64,000 nt of DNA from Lachnospiraceae bacterium (lineage in GTDB: Bacteria > Bacillota > Clostridia > Lachnospirales > Lachnospiraceae): NCBI GenBank assembly GCA_902363835.1, contig CABJBM010000003.1, positions 1-64,000 of the forward strand. The letters run 5' to 3'. Every line of letters starts with the position of its first letter. The first letter of the stretch is position 1. This document shows, one piece after another, positions 57,094 to 64,000 of the stretch. The position numbers and the translations under genes are program-made. The notes beneath the pieces are model-generated. The model was not told the DNA's origin. It did not search any database and was given only the letters and a program-made list of their open reading frames with translations.

Positions 57094-57206
57094 TAGCTTG
57101 CTGGTCCTGCGGACCAGCAAGCTATAGGGCGTCCGCCCTATGAAACAGAGTGCGGAAAAATTTTCTTACGTGCGGGCACGACGAAAATTTTTCCGCACTC
57201 TGTTTC
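57094..57206 (-). other. Three consecutive strong stem-loops in the dnaE leader
   Basis: In transcript order: perfect 24-bp stem (57142-57165 with 57183-57206, arms holding AGAGTGCGGAAAAATTTTC), an 8-bp stem with a 2-base loop (57124-57141, ATAGGGCG/CGCCCTAT), and a 14-bp stem with a 3-base loop (57094-57107 with 57111-57124, TAGCTTGCTGGTCC). None is followed by a U-run. Could be a structured 5' leader or a small inserted palindromic element. Confidence 0.75.
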
Positions 57207-57228
57207 GCACTGCTCATTGCTTTTGTAC

Positions 57229-57237
57229 ATTATACCA
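57229..57237 (-). promoter_or_regulatory. Extended -10 promoter for dnaE
   Basis: TGG-TATAAT on the minus strand (TATAAT is rc 57229-57234). No good -35; a G-run occupies the spacer. Start would give a leader of about 215 nt holding the three stem-loops. Confidence 0.5.
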
Positions 57238-57281
57238 CAAACCACCCCCCCGGAAAACCTTTTATCCCAAATTTCACCAGC

Positions 57282-57324
57282 ATATACAAGAGGCGGAGCC
57301 TCTTGTATATGAGCCTCCGCCTCG
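57282..57324 (-). other. Stem-loop with alternative pairing after the crh-like gene
   Basis: Arms CATATACAAGAGGC (57282-57295) and its complement (57299-57312). A second GCGGAGG/CCTCCGC-type pairing using 57314-57324 competes with it. No U-tract. Lies 22 bp after the crh-like stop. Confidence 0.55.
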
Positions 57325-57346
57325 AAATCACAGTATTTTTTCAATA

Positions 57347-57604
57347 TTACTCATGATTGCTTAAGTATTTTTCGATTTCGGCAATTGCCTGCTCCTCATC
57401 CGTACCATCTGCAGTGATCGTAATCTGTTCTCCCGCTGCAAGTCCCAGAGTCATCATGCCCATGATGCTCTTGGCATTTACTCTCTTGGATTCGATTTCA
57501 ACATAAATGTTGCTTTCATACTGGCTGGCAACCTGAACCAGCATAGCAACTGGTCTTGCCTCTAAGCCTGATGCAAGTTCAACGGTGACTGTTTTTCTTA
57601 CCAT
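57347..57604 (-). CDS. crh: Crh-like HPr paralogue lacking the His15 phosphorylation site, 85 aa
   Basis: HPr fold. At position 15, where PTS HPr has the catalytic His, this protein has Glu (SGLEARPVA); B. subtilis Crh has Gln there. Ser46 in NAKSIMGM, the HPr kinase target, is kept. It therefore cannot pass phosphate to sugars but can be phosphorylated by HprK and act as a CcpA corepressor or metabolic effector. Position after whiA and rapZ equals that of crh in Bacillus. Start at 57604 after GAGGAGG. Confidence 0.85.
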   Translation of the reverse strand: MVRKTVTVELASGLEARPVAMLVQVASQYESNIYVEIESKRVNAKSIMGMMTLGLAAGEQITITADGTDEEQAIAEIEKYLSNHE

Positions 57605-57633
57605 AATTATCCTCCTCATTCCTATGAACAGAT

Positions 57634-58602
57634 CTATTCCATTCCGCTGCTCTCGCCTGTCCCTCGCAGTCGTTCTGCCAAGTCACAAAGCTTTCTAAGT
57701 CGGTGGTTCACTCCTGATTTACCTACAGGAGGGTCCAGAGCTTCTCCAAGCTCCTTTAATGTTGCTTCCGGCCTCTCCAATCGTTCCATGGCAATTTCGC
57801 TTAGATTGTCAGTCAGATTATCAAGCCCGATTGTATCTCTGATATATGTTATATCTTCTATCTGCTTTACCGCAGCTGATACCGTTTTATTAATATTGGC
57901 AGTTTCGCAGTTGACCTGTCGGTTCACACTGTTGCGCATGTCTTTTAAGATCCTGATGTTTTCAAGCTCCATCAAGGCCACCGGCGCTTCCATAACATTC
58001 AGGATGTCCACGATCTGGCTTCCTTCTTTTATATATACCACAAAATATCGCTTTCTCTTCACAATTTTTGCTTCAAGATCAAAGGTTGCGATAATGGACT
58101 TTAGCTGTTCCGCTTTTGCCTCTGTGGCACATACGATTTCAAAATGGTAGAATTTTTCAGGATCGCTCAAAGAACCGGAAGAGAGAAATGCTCCCCGGAT
58201 AAATGCCCTCCTGCAGCAGGACTGCTGAATGACCACATTCCTTACAAGATTTAAGTTTTCCCCAATTTCTCCGTTTTCATCAAGAAGCTTTGTTGCGTGT
58301 AAAACCCGGATTGCCTCTTCGTGCTCCCGGATGGTCACTGTATAGGTACGGTTTTTATTTAAATAGGCATTTCTTCTAATGGACACATCAGTACTTATAT
58401 TAAATGTTTTTTTCAATAATGTAAAGTACTTTCTTGCAACAGCCACATTTTCCGTATTAATTTTAATCCTATAGCGGTCGTCTTCCGATATGATGATTTT
58501 TCCGCAAAGACTTATGATCGCAGCCATCTCTGCAATCTGGCAATGCCTTGCCGGACTGATCTGTCTGGAAAGCTCTTCTTTTAATTTGGAAGAAAATGAC
58601 AT
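57634..58602 (-). CDS. whiA: WhiA-family DNA-binding protein, 322 aa
   Basis: N-terminal LAGLIDADG-like domain (about 1-200) and C-terminal HTH (LERPEATLKELGEALDPP, KSGVNHRLRKL). Sporulation regulator in actinobacteria, linked to cell division and chromosome segregation in Firmicutes. Thirty bp before crh, 2 bp after rapZ. Confidence 0.94.
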   Translation of the reverse strand: MSFSSKLKEELSRQISPARHCQIAEMAAIISLCGKIIISEDDRYRIKINTENVAVARKYFTLLKKTFNISTDVSIRRNAYLNKNRTYTVTIREHEEAIRVLHATKLLDENGEIGENLNLVRNVVIQQSCCRRAFIRGAFLSSGSLSDPEKFYHFEIVCATEAKAEQLKSIIATFDLEAKIVKRKRYFVVYIKEGSQIVDILNVMEAPVALMELENIRILKDMRNSVNRQVNCETANINKTVSAAVKQIEDITYIRDTIGLDNLTDNLSEIAMERLERPEATLKELGEALDPPVGKSGVNHRLRKLCDLAERLRGTGESSGME

Positions 58603-58604
58603 AT

Positions 58605-59486
58605 CTAGACCATCCTTTTCCGTGTATTATCCTTATCGATGTCCCGGTGCTCAATCTTTATCCCAAACGCTTCTCTGGACTTAAACCTGTCGTAAACAGA
58701 CCTGGCAATGGTGACCGACCGGTGCTTGCCGCCTGTGCATCCAATGGCAATTACCAGTTGGTTTTTTCCTTCCAGTACATAATTTGGAATCAAAAATTCC
58801 AGCATATCGTAAAGCTTGTCTAGAAACAGGGCAGCGGTCCCATGCTGCATCACATAGTCCCGCACTGCTTTTTCTTCTCCGGTTCTGGGCCGCAGTTCCT
58901 CTGCATAGTAGGGATTGGGCAGGAACCTTACATCAAATACAAGATCCGCATCCGACGGAATTCCATACTTAAATCCAAAGGAAAGAATGGTAATATATAA
59001 ATTCCGATAGGATTCCCGGTCCATAAATATTTTTTCCAGCTCCTGCTTAAGCTCCTTTGTAAGAAGACGGCTGGTATCAATGATATAATCCGCTTCTTCC
59101 TTTAAAAACCCCAGTTTGGCCCGTTCTTTTTCAATCCCGCTGTCGATTCTGCCTCCTGCCGCCAAGGGATGAGCCCTCCTGGTTTCCTTATAGCGCTTAA
59201 TCAGAGTTTCATCACCTGCGTCAAGGAAGAGGATTTCAAAAGGCACCCGTTTTCTTGACCATTCATCAAAAATCCTGTTTAAAACCGATAAATCCTCCCC
59301 GCTGCGGATATCAATGCCCATAGCCGCGTTCTTAATCCCCGCCTGATTGCTTAAAGTCAGTTCTGCAAACGTCTGGGTTAAGGGAATGGGCAGATTATCC
59401 ACGCAATAAAACCCCATGTCCTCCAGCATCTTAAGCGCCTGGGTTTTTCCTGCGCCTGACATGCCTGTTACAATGACTAGCCTCAC
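58605..59486 (-). CDS. rapZ: RapZ/YvcJ-family nucleotide-binding protein, 293 aa
   Basis: Walker A GMSGAGKTQAL at 8-18, CVDNLP as Walker B region, conserved GCTGGKHRSVTIA at the C-terminus. E. coli RapZ guides RNase E to GlmZ; the Firmicute YvcJ hydrolyses GTP and affects competence and cell-wall precursor control. In an operon with murB and whiA. The glucosamine-6-phosphate link to murB supports an envelope role. Confidence 0.94.
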   Translation of the reverse strand: MRLVIVTGMSGAGKTQALKMLEDMGFYCVDNLPIPLTQTFAELTLSNQAGIKNAAMGIDIRSGEDLSVLNRIFDEWSRKRVPFEILFLDAGDETLIKRYKETRRAHPLAAGGRIDSGIEKERAKLGFLKEEADYIIDTSRLLTKELKQELEKIFMDRESYRNLYITILSFGFKYGIPSDADLVFDVRFLPNPYYAEELRPRTGEEKAVRDYVMQHGTAALFLDKLYDMLEFLIPNYVLEGKNQLVIAIGCTGGKHRSVTIARSVYDRFKSREAFGIKIEHRDIDKDNTRKRMV

Positions 59487-59505
59487 GTTGTTCTCCTTTG
59501 CACCG

Positions 59506-60417
59506 TTAAAACCTCCCCAGTTTCTTTACCTCCATCTCAAGGGCCACTCCGGAATTCTTAAACACCCTTTTTTTTACCTCTTCGCACAGGTTCCTGATAT
59601 CAGCCGCAGTTGCATTCTCCTTGTTAATAACAAATCCGCAATGCTTCTCCGAAACCTGGGCTCCGCCCAGGGAAAATCCCCTTAAGCCGGCATCCTCTAT
59701 AAGCTTTCCGGCAAAATACCCTTCCGGCCTCTTAAAGGTGCTTCCAGCGCTTGGATATTCCAAGGGCTGTTTTTCCTTCCTTCTCCGTGCCAGCTCATCC
59801 ATCCGGCTCTTAATGGAAATTTCATCCCCATCCCTTAAGCGGATCTTAGCTTCCAGCACAACGTACTGATTCGGTATAATGCAGCTGGTCCGGTATCCCA
59901 AAGAAAGCTCAGAAACTGACAGTTCCTTTTCCTCTCCCTGGGGCGTTAAAACTTTAACAGATTTAAGAACCTCCTTCATCTCCGAACCATAGGCCCCGGC
60001 GTTCATCACCACGGCTCCCCCAAGGGTTCCCGGTATTCCGGCTGCAAATTCAAAGCCGGTCAATGACGCCTTATATGCTTCCTGTGCGATCCGTGCCAGG
60101 GATGCTCCGGCTCCGGCCTTCACAATCCCTGTCTCCTTATCTACCTGACAACTGCTGAAGCATTCCATGGAAATGACCACCCCGTCAAAACCGTCATCCC
60201 CAACCAGAAGATTGCTTCCATTGCCCAGTATGAAAAAAGGTACCTCTTCCCGGCGGCAAAGAGCCAAAACTGCAGCAAGCTCCTTCCCATCTGCCGGAGT
60301 CACAAAGCAGGCAGCAGGGCCGCCCACCCGAAATGAGGTATGCTTTCGCATCTCTTCCCCAATTTTTATATGGTCCTTATCGGCTGCACCAAGAAGTTTT
60401 TCATAAATTCCAGTCAT
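59506..60417 (-). CDS. murB: UDP-N-acetylenolpyruvoylglucosamine reductase, 303 aa
   Basis: FAD enzyme making UDP-MurNAc. HTSFRVGGPAACFVTP, ILGNGSNLLVGDDGFDG, AGIPGTLGGAVVMNAGAYG, and YPSAGSTFKRPEG with the catalytic Ser. Start at 60417 (MTGIYEKL), with GAGGTG before it, preferred to an upstream TTG. Confidence 0.95.
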   Translation of the reverse strand: MTGIYEKLLGAADKDHIKIGEEMRKHTSFRVGGPAACFVTPADGKELAAVLALCRREEVPFFILGNGSNLLVGDDGFDGVVISMECFSSCQVDKETGIVKAGAGASLARIAQEAYKASLTGFEFAAGIPGTLGGAVVMNAGAYGSEMKEVLKSVKVLTPQGEEKELSVSELSLGYRTSCIIPNQYVVLEAKIRLRDGDEISIKSRMDELARRRKEKQPLEYPSAGSTFKRPEGYFAGKLIEDAGLRGFSLGGAQVSEKHCGFVINKENATAADIRNLCEEVKKRVFKNSGVALEMEVKKLGRF

Positions 60418-60425
60418 CAGACACC

Positions 60426-61358
60426 TCAATCATCCTGTTTTCTTGAAAGGTTTGCCTGAACGCGGTTATATAATTCCTGAGCCGCGTTGTACCCCATCTT
60501 CTTTTGTCTGTAATTGACAGCAGCAGATTCAACGATAATTGCCAGATTACGTCCAGGACGCACCGGAATGGAATGGCATACCACCCGGTTTCCCAGGAAT
60601 TCCGTATACTGGTCTTCGATTCCCATTCTGTCGTATTCCTTATCTCTGTCCCAGTCTTCCAGCTTGATCACCATATCAATGGCCTGGGTGTCCTTTACGC
60701 TCTCCACACCGAAAAGCGTCTTCACATCAATGATGCCGATACCTCTTAATTCGATAAAATGCCGGGTAATCTCCGGGGCGCTTCCAATGAGCGTCTCATC
60801 GCTTACCTTGCGGATTTCCACTACATCATCGGTCACAAGACGGTGACCTCTTTTAATAAGCTCCAGGGCTGCCTCGCTTTTTCCGATGCCGCTCTCTCCC
60901 ATAATCAGCACGCCTTCACCGAATACGTCCACTAAAACTCCGTGAATGCTGATGCAGGGCGCCAGCTTTACCTTAAGCCAGCGGATTACTTCCGCCATGA
61001 GATCGGAAGTGGTTTTATCCGACACAAGGCATGGCACACCGTAATGGTTGCAAAACGCCAGCATATCTTCATCAGGAGCCTGGCTCCGGCTGTATACCAG
61101 ACATGGGATCTGACTGGATAAAAGCCTGTCATACATCTCAAGCTTTCTCTCATGATTCATCTGATTGATGTATTCCTGTTCCACATAACCGATGATCTGC
61201 ACCCGTTCGTTGTCAAAATGATCAAAAAATCCAGCCAGCTGCAAAGCCGGACGGTTGACATCCGGATGGCTGAGCACAATCTTTTCCGCATCAATCTCCG
61301 GAGTCATATTCCGGAAATTCATCTTCTTAATCAAATCTGTTATGGCTACTCCATGCAT
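60426..61358 (-). CDS. hprK: HPr kinase/phosphorylase, 310 aa
   Basis: Phosphorylates Ser46 of HPr and Crh for carbon catabolite control. Walker A GESGIGKSEAALEL, signature LRGIGIIDVKTLFG, C-terminal VRPGRNLAIIVE. N-terminal regulatory domain normal. Its partner crh-like gene is four genes downstream. AAGGAG 8 bases before ATG. Confidence 0.96.
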   Translation of the reverse strand: MHGVAITDLIKKMNFRNMTPEIDAEKIVLSHPDVNRPALQLAGFFDHFDNERVQIIGYVEQEYINQMNHERKLEMYDRLLSSQIPCLVYSRSQAPDEDMLAFCNHYGVPCLVSDKTTSDLMAEVIRWLKVKLAPCISIHGVLVDVFGEGVLIMGESGIGKSEAALELIKRGHRLVTDDVVEIRKVSDETLIGSAPEITRHFIELRGIGIIDVKTLFGVESVKDTQAIDMVIKLEDWDRDKEYDRMGIEDQYTEFLGNRVVCHSIPVRPGRNLAIIVESAAVNYRQKKMGYNAAQELYNRVQANLSRKQDD

Positions 61359-61421
61359 GGCGAACGCTCCTTTTTTCCATCTGTTTTTTTCATACTAACA
61401 CAGATTTTGTATTTTGAAAAG

Positions 61422-63293
61422 CTATATGTGGAAGAACTCGTAAACGCTTTTCGCAGCCAGGGCATTCATACCAGGAGTCTGGGCAAGCTCTTCCAAGGTG
61501 GCTTCCTTTATGGCCTCAAGCCCTTTAAACCGGCGCATCAGCGCCTTTCTCCTGTTAGGGCCGATGCCGGGAATGTCGTCAAGAATGGATTTTACCTGTC
61601 CCTTACTCCTTAAGCTTCTATGATATTCAATGGCAAACCGGTGAGCCTCATCCTGTATTCTGGTGATCAGCTTAAATCCTTCGGAATGTCTGTCAATGGA
61701 AATTTCCACATTGTTGTAGTAAAGCCCTCTGGTCCGGTGATTGTCATCCTTTACCATGCCGCAGACCGGAATGGAAATATCCAGTTCCTTTAAAACCCCC
61801 AGGGCAATGTTTACCTGGCCCCGTCCGCCATCCATCATGATTAAGTCCGGGAATCGGGTAAAGCTTCCAAGCTCCTCATCCACGCCTTTTTCCTTTAAGC
61901 TTTCCGCTTCTTTAAGGCCGTGGGAAAACCGCCTTGTAAGCACCTCGTGCATGGAGGCATAATCATTGGCGCCTTTAACCCATTTGATCTTAAACTTCCT
62001 GTAATCATTTCTCTTAGGCTTTCCGTCTTCATAGACGATCATGGAACCTACAGACTCAAAACCGCTTATGTTGGAAATATCAAAAGCCTCAATCCGCTTA
62101 ATGCCGGAAAGTCCCAGCCAGCTGCCCACCTCATTCATGGCGCCGATGGTGCGAAGCTCCTCCCGTTTTATCTTTTCCTTATCCTGAGACAGCACCAGTG
62201 CGGCATTTTTCTCCGCCAGCTCCACCAGACGCTCCTTCTGGCCCTTCCGGGGAACTACGATTTTTACCTTCTGGCCCCGTTTTGCTGAGAGCCATTCTCC
62301 TATAACGCCCTCATCCTCAAGCCCGGTCTGTACCCACAGTTCCTTTGGAACAAAAGGAGTCCCTGCATAAAACTGTTTCACAAAGCTGGTAAGGATCTGG
62401 CTGTTATCCTCTGCTGTTGCTATATTTACGTGAAAATGCTCCCGGCCGATGAGCCTGCCTTCCCGGACAAAGAATACGGAAACCACGGCATCCTTTTCAT
62501 CCTTTGCCATTGCAATAATGTCCCTGTCTTCCATGCCGCTGTCCGTGATCTTCTGCTTCTGGGCAATCTGCTTTACGCTGTTTAACAGATCCCGGTATTC
62601 AATGGCCTTTTCATAATCCATATCCTCTGATGCGGCCTGCATCTTTTCTTCCAGCATTTTTATGACGGGAGCATATTTTCCGCCTAAAAAGTCCAGGGCC
62701 CTGTTAATGGATTTCCAGTAATCTTCCTTGCTGATATAATCCTGGCACGGGGCGGAACACTGCTTAATATGATAATTCAGGCAGGGTCGTTCCTTTCCAA
62801 TGTCTCTTGGCAAGTTCCGGTTGCAGGTCCTGATCTGGTAAAGCTTATGGATCAGTTCAATGGTATCCTTTACCGCTCCTGCACTGGTATACGGCCCGAA
62901 ATACTTGCTTTTATCCTTTTTCATATCCCTGGAAAACAAGATCCTGGGATAGTCCTCATACACGGTTACCTTGATATAGGGATAGGTCTTATCATCCTTT
63001 AACATGGTATTGTAACGGGGACGGTGTTCCTTAATGAGATTGCATTCCAGCACAAGGGCTTCCAGCTCAGAGTCTGTTATAATGTATTCAAACCGGGCGA
63101 TCCTCGACACCATTTGTTCGATTTTTGCCGTCTTATTTCTGCTGCTCTGGAAGTACTGCCTGACCCTGTTTTTTAAGCTGATGGCTTTTCCCACATAGAT
63201 GATTTCGTCCCACTTGTCGTGCATGATATACACGCCAGGCTGGGACGGCAGTTTTTTTAACTCTTCTTCTATATTAAATGACCTGTGGTCCAC
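61422..63293 (-). CDS. uvrC: Excinuclease ABC subunit C, 623 aa
   Basis: Nucleotide excision repair nuclease. GIY-YIG domain at 15-95 ([19 protein letters not shown]), a Cys cluster [13 protein letters not shown], UvrB-binding helix about 205-240, RNase-H-like domain with FDISNISG, and C-terminal HhH pair ([18 protein letters not shown]). Full length. Confidence 0.97.
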   Translation of the reverse strand: MDHRSFNIEEELKKLPSQPGVYIMHDKWDEIIYVGKAISLKNRVRQYFQSSRNKTAKIEQMVSRIARFEYIITDSELEALVLECNLIKEHRPRYNTMLKDDKTYPYIKVTVYEDYPRILFSRDMKKDKSKYFGPYTSAGAVKDTIELIHKLYQIRTCNRNLPRDIGKERPCLNYHIKQCSAPCQDYISKEDYWKSINRALDFLGGKYAPVIKMLEEKMQAASEDMDYEKAIEYRDLLNSVKQIAQKQKITDSGMEDRDIIAMAKDEKDAVVSVFFVREGRLIGREHFHVNIATAEDNSQILTSFVKQFYAGTPFVPKELWVQTGLEDEGVIGEWLSAKRGQKVKIVVPRKGQKERLVELAEKNAALVLSQDKEKIKREELRTIGAMNEVGSWLGLSGIKRIEAFDISNISGFESVGSMIVYEDGKPKRNDYRKFKIKWVKGANDYASMHEVLTRRFSHGLKEAESLKEKGVDEELGSFTRFPDLIMMDGGRGQVNIALGVLKELDISIPVCGMVKDDNHRTRGLYYNNVEISIDRHSEGFKLITRIQDEAHRFAIEYHRSLRSKGQVKSILDDIPGIGPNRRKALMRRFKGLEAIKEATLEELAQTPGMNALAAKSVYEFFHI

Positions 63294-63302
63294 TGAAACA
63301 AA

Positions 63303-63869
63303 TCACCTCAATCTTGCTCCTTCGTATTTATGCTGCAGCTCTAAATACCTTTTCACTGCGTAATATTTCTCTTCCGGTTCGGAATCCGGCCTTCCTATTT
63401 CCATGATCTCGCAGATAGCCAGAAGCTCTTCCGGGGAAAAATGATCCTTCCTTTCCTCAAGAACCTCCAACTTCTCATGATACGTCCCAGCGTCAAGAAA
63501 TGCAAGAAGATTTTTATTTTCGTGAAGGCAGCGGTCCGGGGATAAGTCTGCCTGGCTTTGGAGACTGCCCTCGGCCCTATCCTCAGCCTTTATTTCCATC
63601 TTCTGGATACAGACATTTTCCTCAGGCTTTAAAGAGACCATGTCCACTTTTTCAAACCTGTATTTCTGCTTTGCCTCCGGATATTTCTCCTTGTCCACTT
63701 CGCTGATGAACATGGGCAGGGGGCGGACATAAATCCCAAAGGTTCCATACAGTGCCTGGTATACCACCATCTCTTCCCCTGTTTCCGAATGAACCGCAAC
63801 GGCTATCACCTGGTACATCTTATTTTTAAAATGCCGGTAAAAATCTCCTGGCCTGGGCGTTCTGTCCAT
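63303..63869 (-). CDS. DUF1653-domain protein, 188 aa
   Basis: Residues about 1-75 are a DUF1653 domain (PRPGDFYRHFKNKMYQVIAVA, then MVVYQALYGTFGIYVRP), a small beta domain of unknown function. The rest is acidic, with a helical C-terminus. Start at 63869 (MDRTPRPG), with GAGGG before it. Nine bp before uvrC, so probably co-transcribed. Confidence 0.82.
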   Translation of the reverse strand: MDRTPRPGDFYRHFKNKMYQVIAVAVHSETGEEMVVYQALYGTFGIYVRPLPMFISEVDKEKYPEAKQKYRFEKVDMVSLKPEENVCIQKMEIKAEDRAEGSLQSQADLSPDRCLHENKNLLAFLDAGTYHEKLEVLEERKDHFSPEELLAICEIMEIGRPDSEPEEKYYAVKRYLELQHKYEGARLR

Positions 63870-63884
63870 GGCTTCCCTCACTTC

Positions 63885-64000
63885 CTAATCTCTGAAACCG
63901 CCTGTGGTCACAATGACTACATCAGGCTTTGTTCTGGTTTTCTTTTTATTTTCCGTTTTTATCTCAGGTTGGGTTTCTGCTCCTGCCGTGCTTTCCTCAA
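63885..64000 (-). CDS. Partial gene, C-terminal end only
   Basis: At least 37 in-frame codons run off the window edge and stop at 63885. The tail is Glu/Lys/Thr-rich (TENKKKTRTKPDVVIVTTGG) and ends FRD. Same strand and spacing as the DUF1653 gene. Too little to identify. Confidence 0.5.
   Translation of the reverse strand, partial: EESTAGAETQPEIKTENKKKTRTKPDVVIVTTGGFRD

Overview
The window looks like chromosomal DNA of an anaerobic, low-to-mid-GC Firmicute, most likely a Lachnospiraceae member close to Lacrimispora or the former Clostridium cluster XIVa. Reasons: the housekeeping order uvrC-hprK-murB-rapZ-whiA-crh-like, a DUF6145-like/dusB/greA/lysS operon, Gram-positive lipoproteins and sortase signals, strong AGGAGG ribosome sites, and many LacI/ABC sugar clusters. 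I see no tRNA, rRNA, CRISPR array, prophage or intact transposase.

Layout. (1) 0-13 kb: a minus-strand cell-surface operon. It encodes a secreted GLUG-repeat protein, a 2676-residue sortase-anchored protein whose central 2343 residues strictly alternate Asp with Ala or Ser, and a 582-residue protein with a probable alpha/alpha-toroid fold. (2) 12.8-14.7 kb: a gene graveyard: an Rrf2 regulator with three frameshifts, the tail of a cell-wall-binding protein, a frameshifted small gene and an AraC fragment. (3) 14.8-22 kb: a BMP-type (nucleoside-like) ABC importer with a dihydropyrimidinase-family amidohydrolase and a YheO-like regulator. (4) 22.3-34.6 kb: a LacI-controlled catabolic locus. Eleven minus-strand genes (PPC-domain protein, two sugar permeases, two RraA-like proteins, solute-binding lipoprotein, TIM-barrel isomerase, BKACE/DUF849 enzyme, thiolase, DUF1537 kinase, SDR) face lacI and an RpiB-type isomerase. 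Four near-identical palindromes mark the regulon, and the substrate is unknown. (5) 34.6-38.7 kb: lysS, greA, dusB. (6) 38.7-52 kb: a pectin/galacturonate locus (LacI, uxaA, uxaB, GH28, GH105, ABC importer, AraC) with three GTAAGCGCTTAC-type operators. (7) 52-64 kb: a broken LUD gene, pfkA, dnaE with a hairpin-rich leader, a Crh-like HPr paralogue with Glu15, whiA, rapZ, murB, hprK, uvrC, a DUF1653 protein and a partial gene.

How it fits together. Regions 4 and 6 are two substrate-specific LacI regulons, each with its own importer but neither with its own ABC ATPase, so a shared MsmX/MsmK-type ATPase elsewhere is likely. The hprK/crh-like pair in region 7 is the expected global carbon-control layer above them. 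The most unusual object is the Asp-Ala polymer protein and its operon: the protein pattern is kept exactly over 7 kb while the synonymous positions are scrambled.
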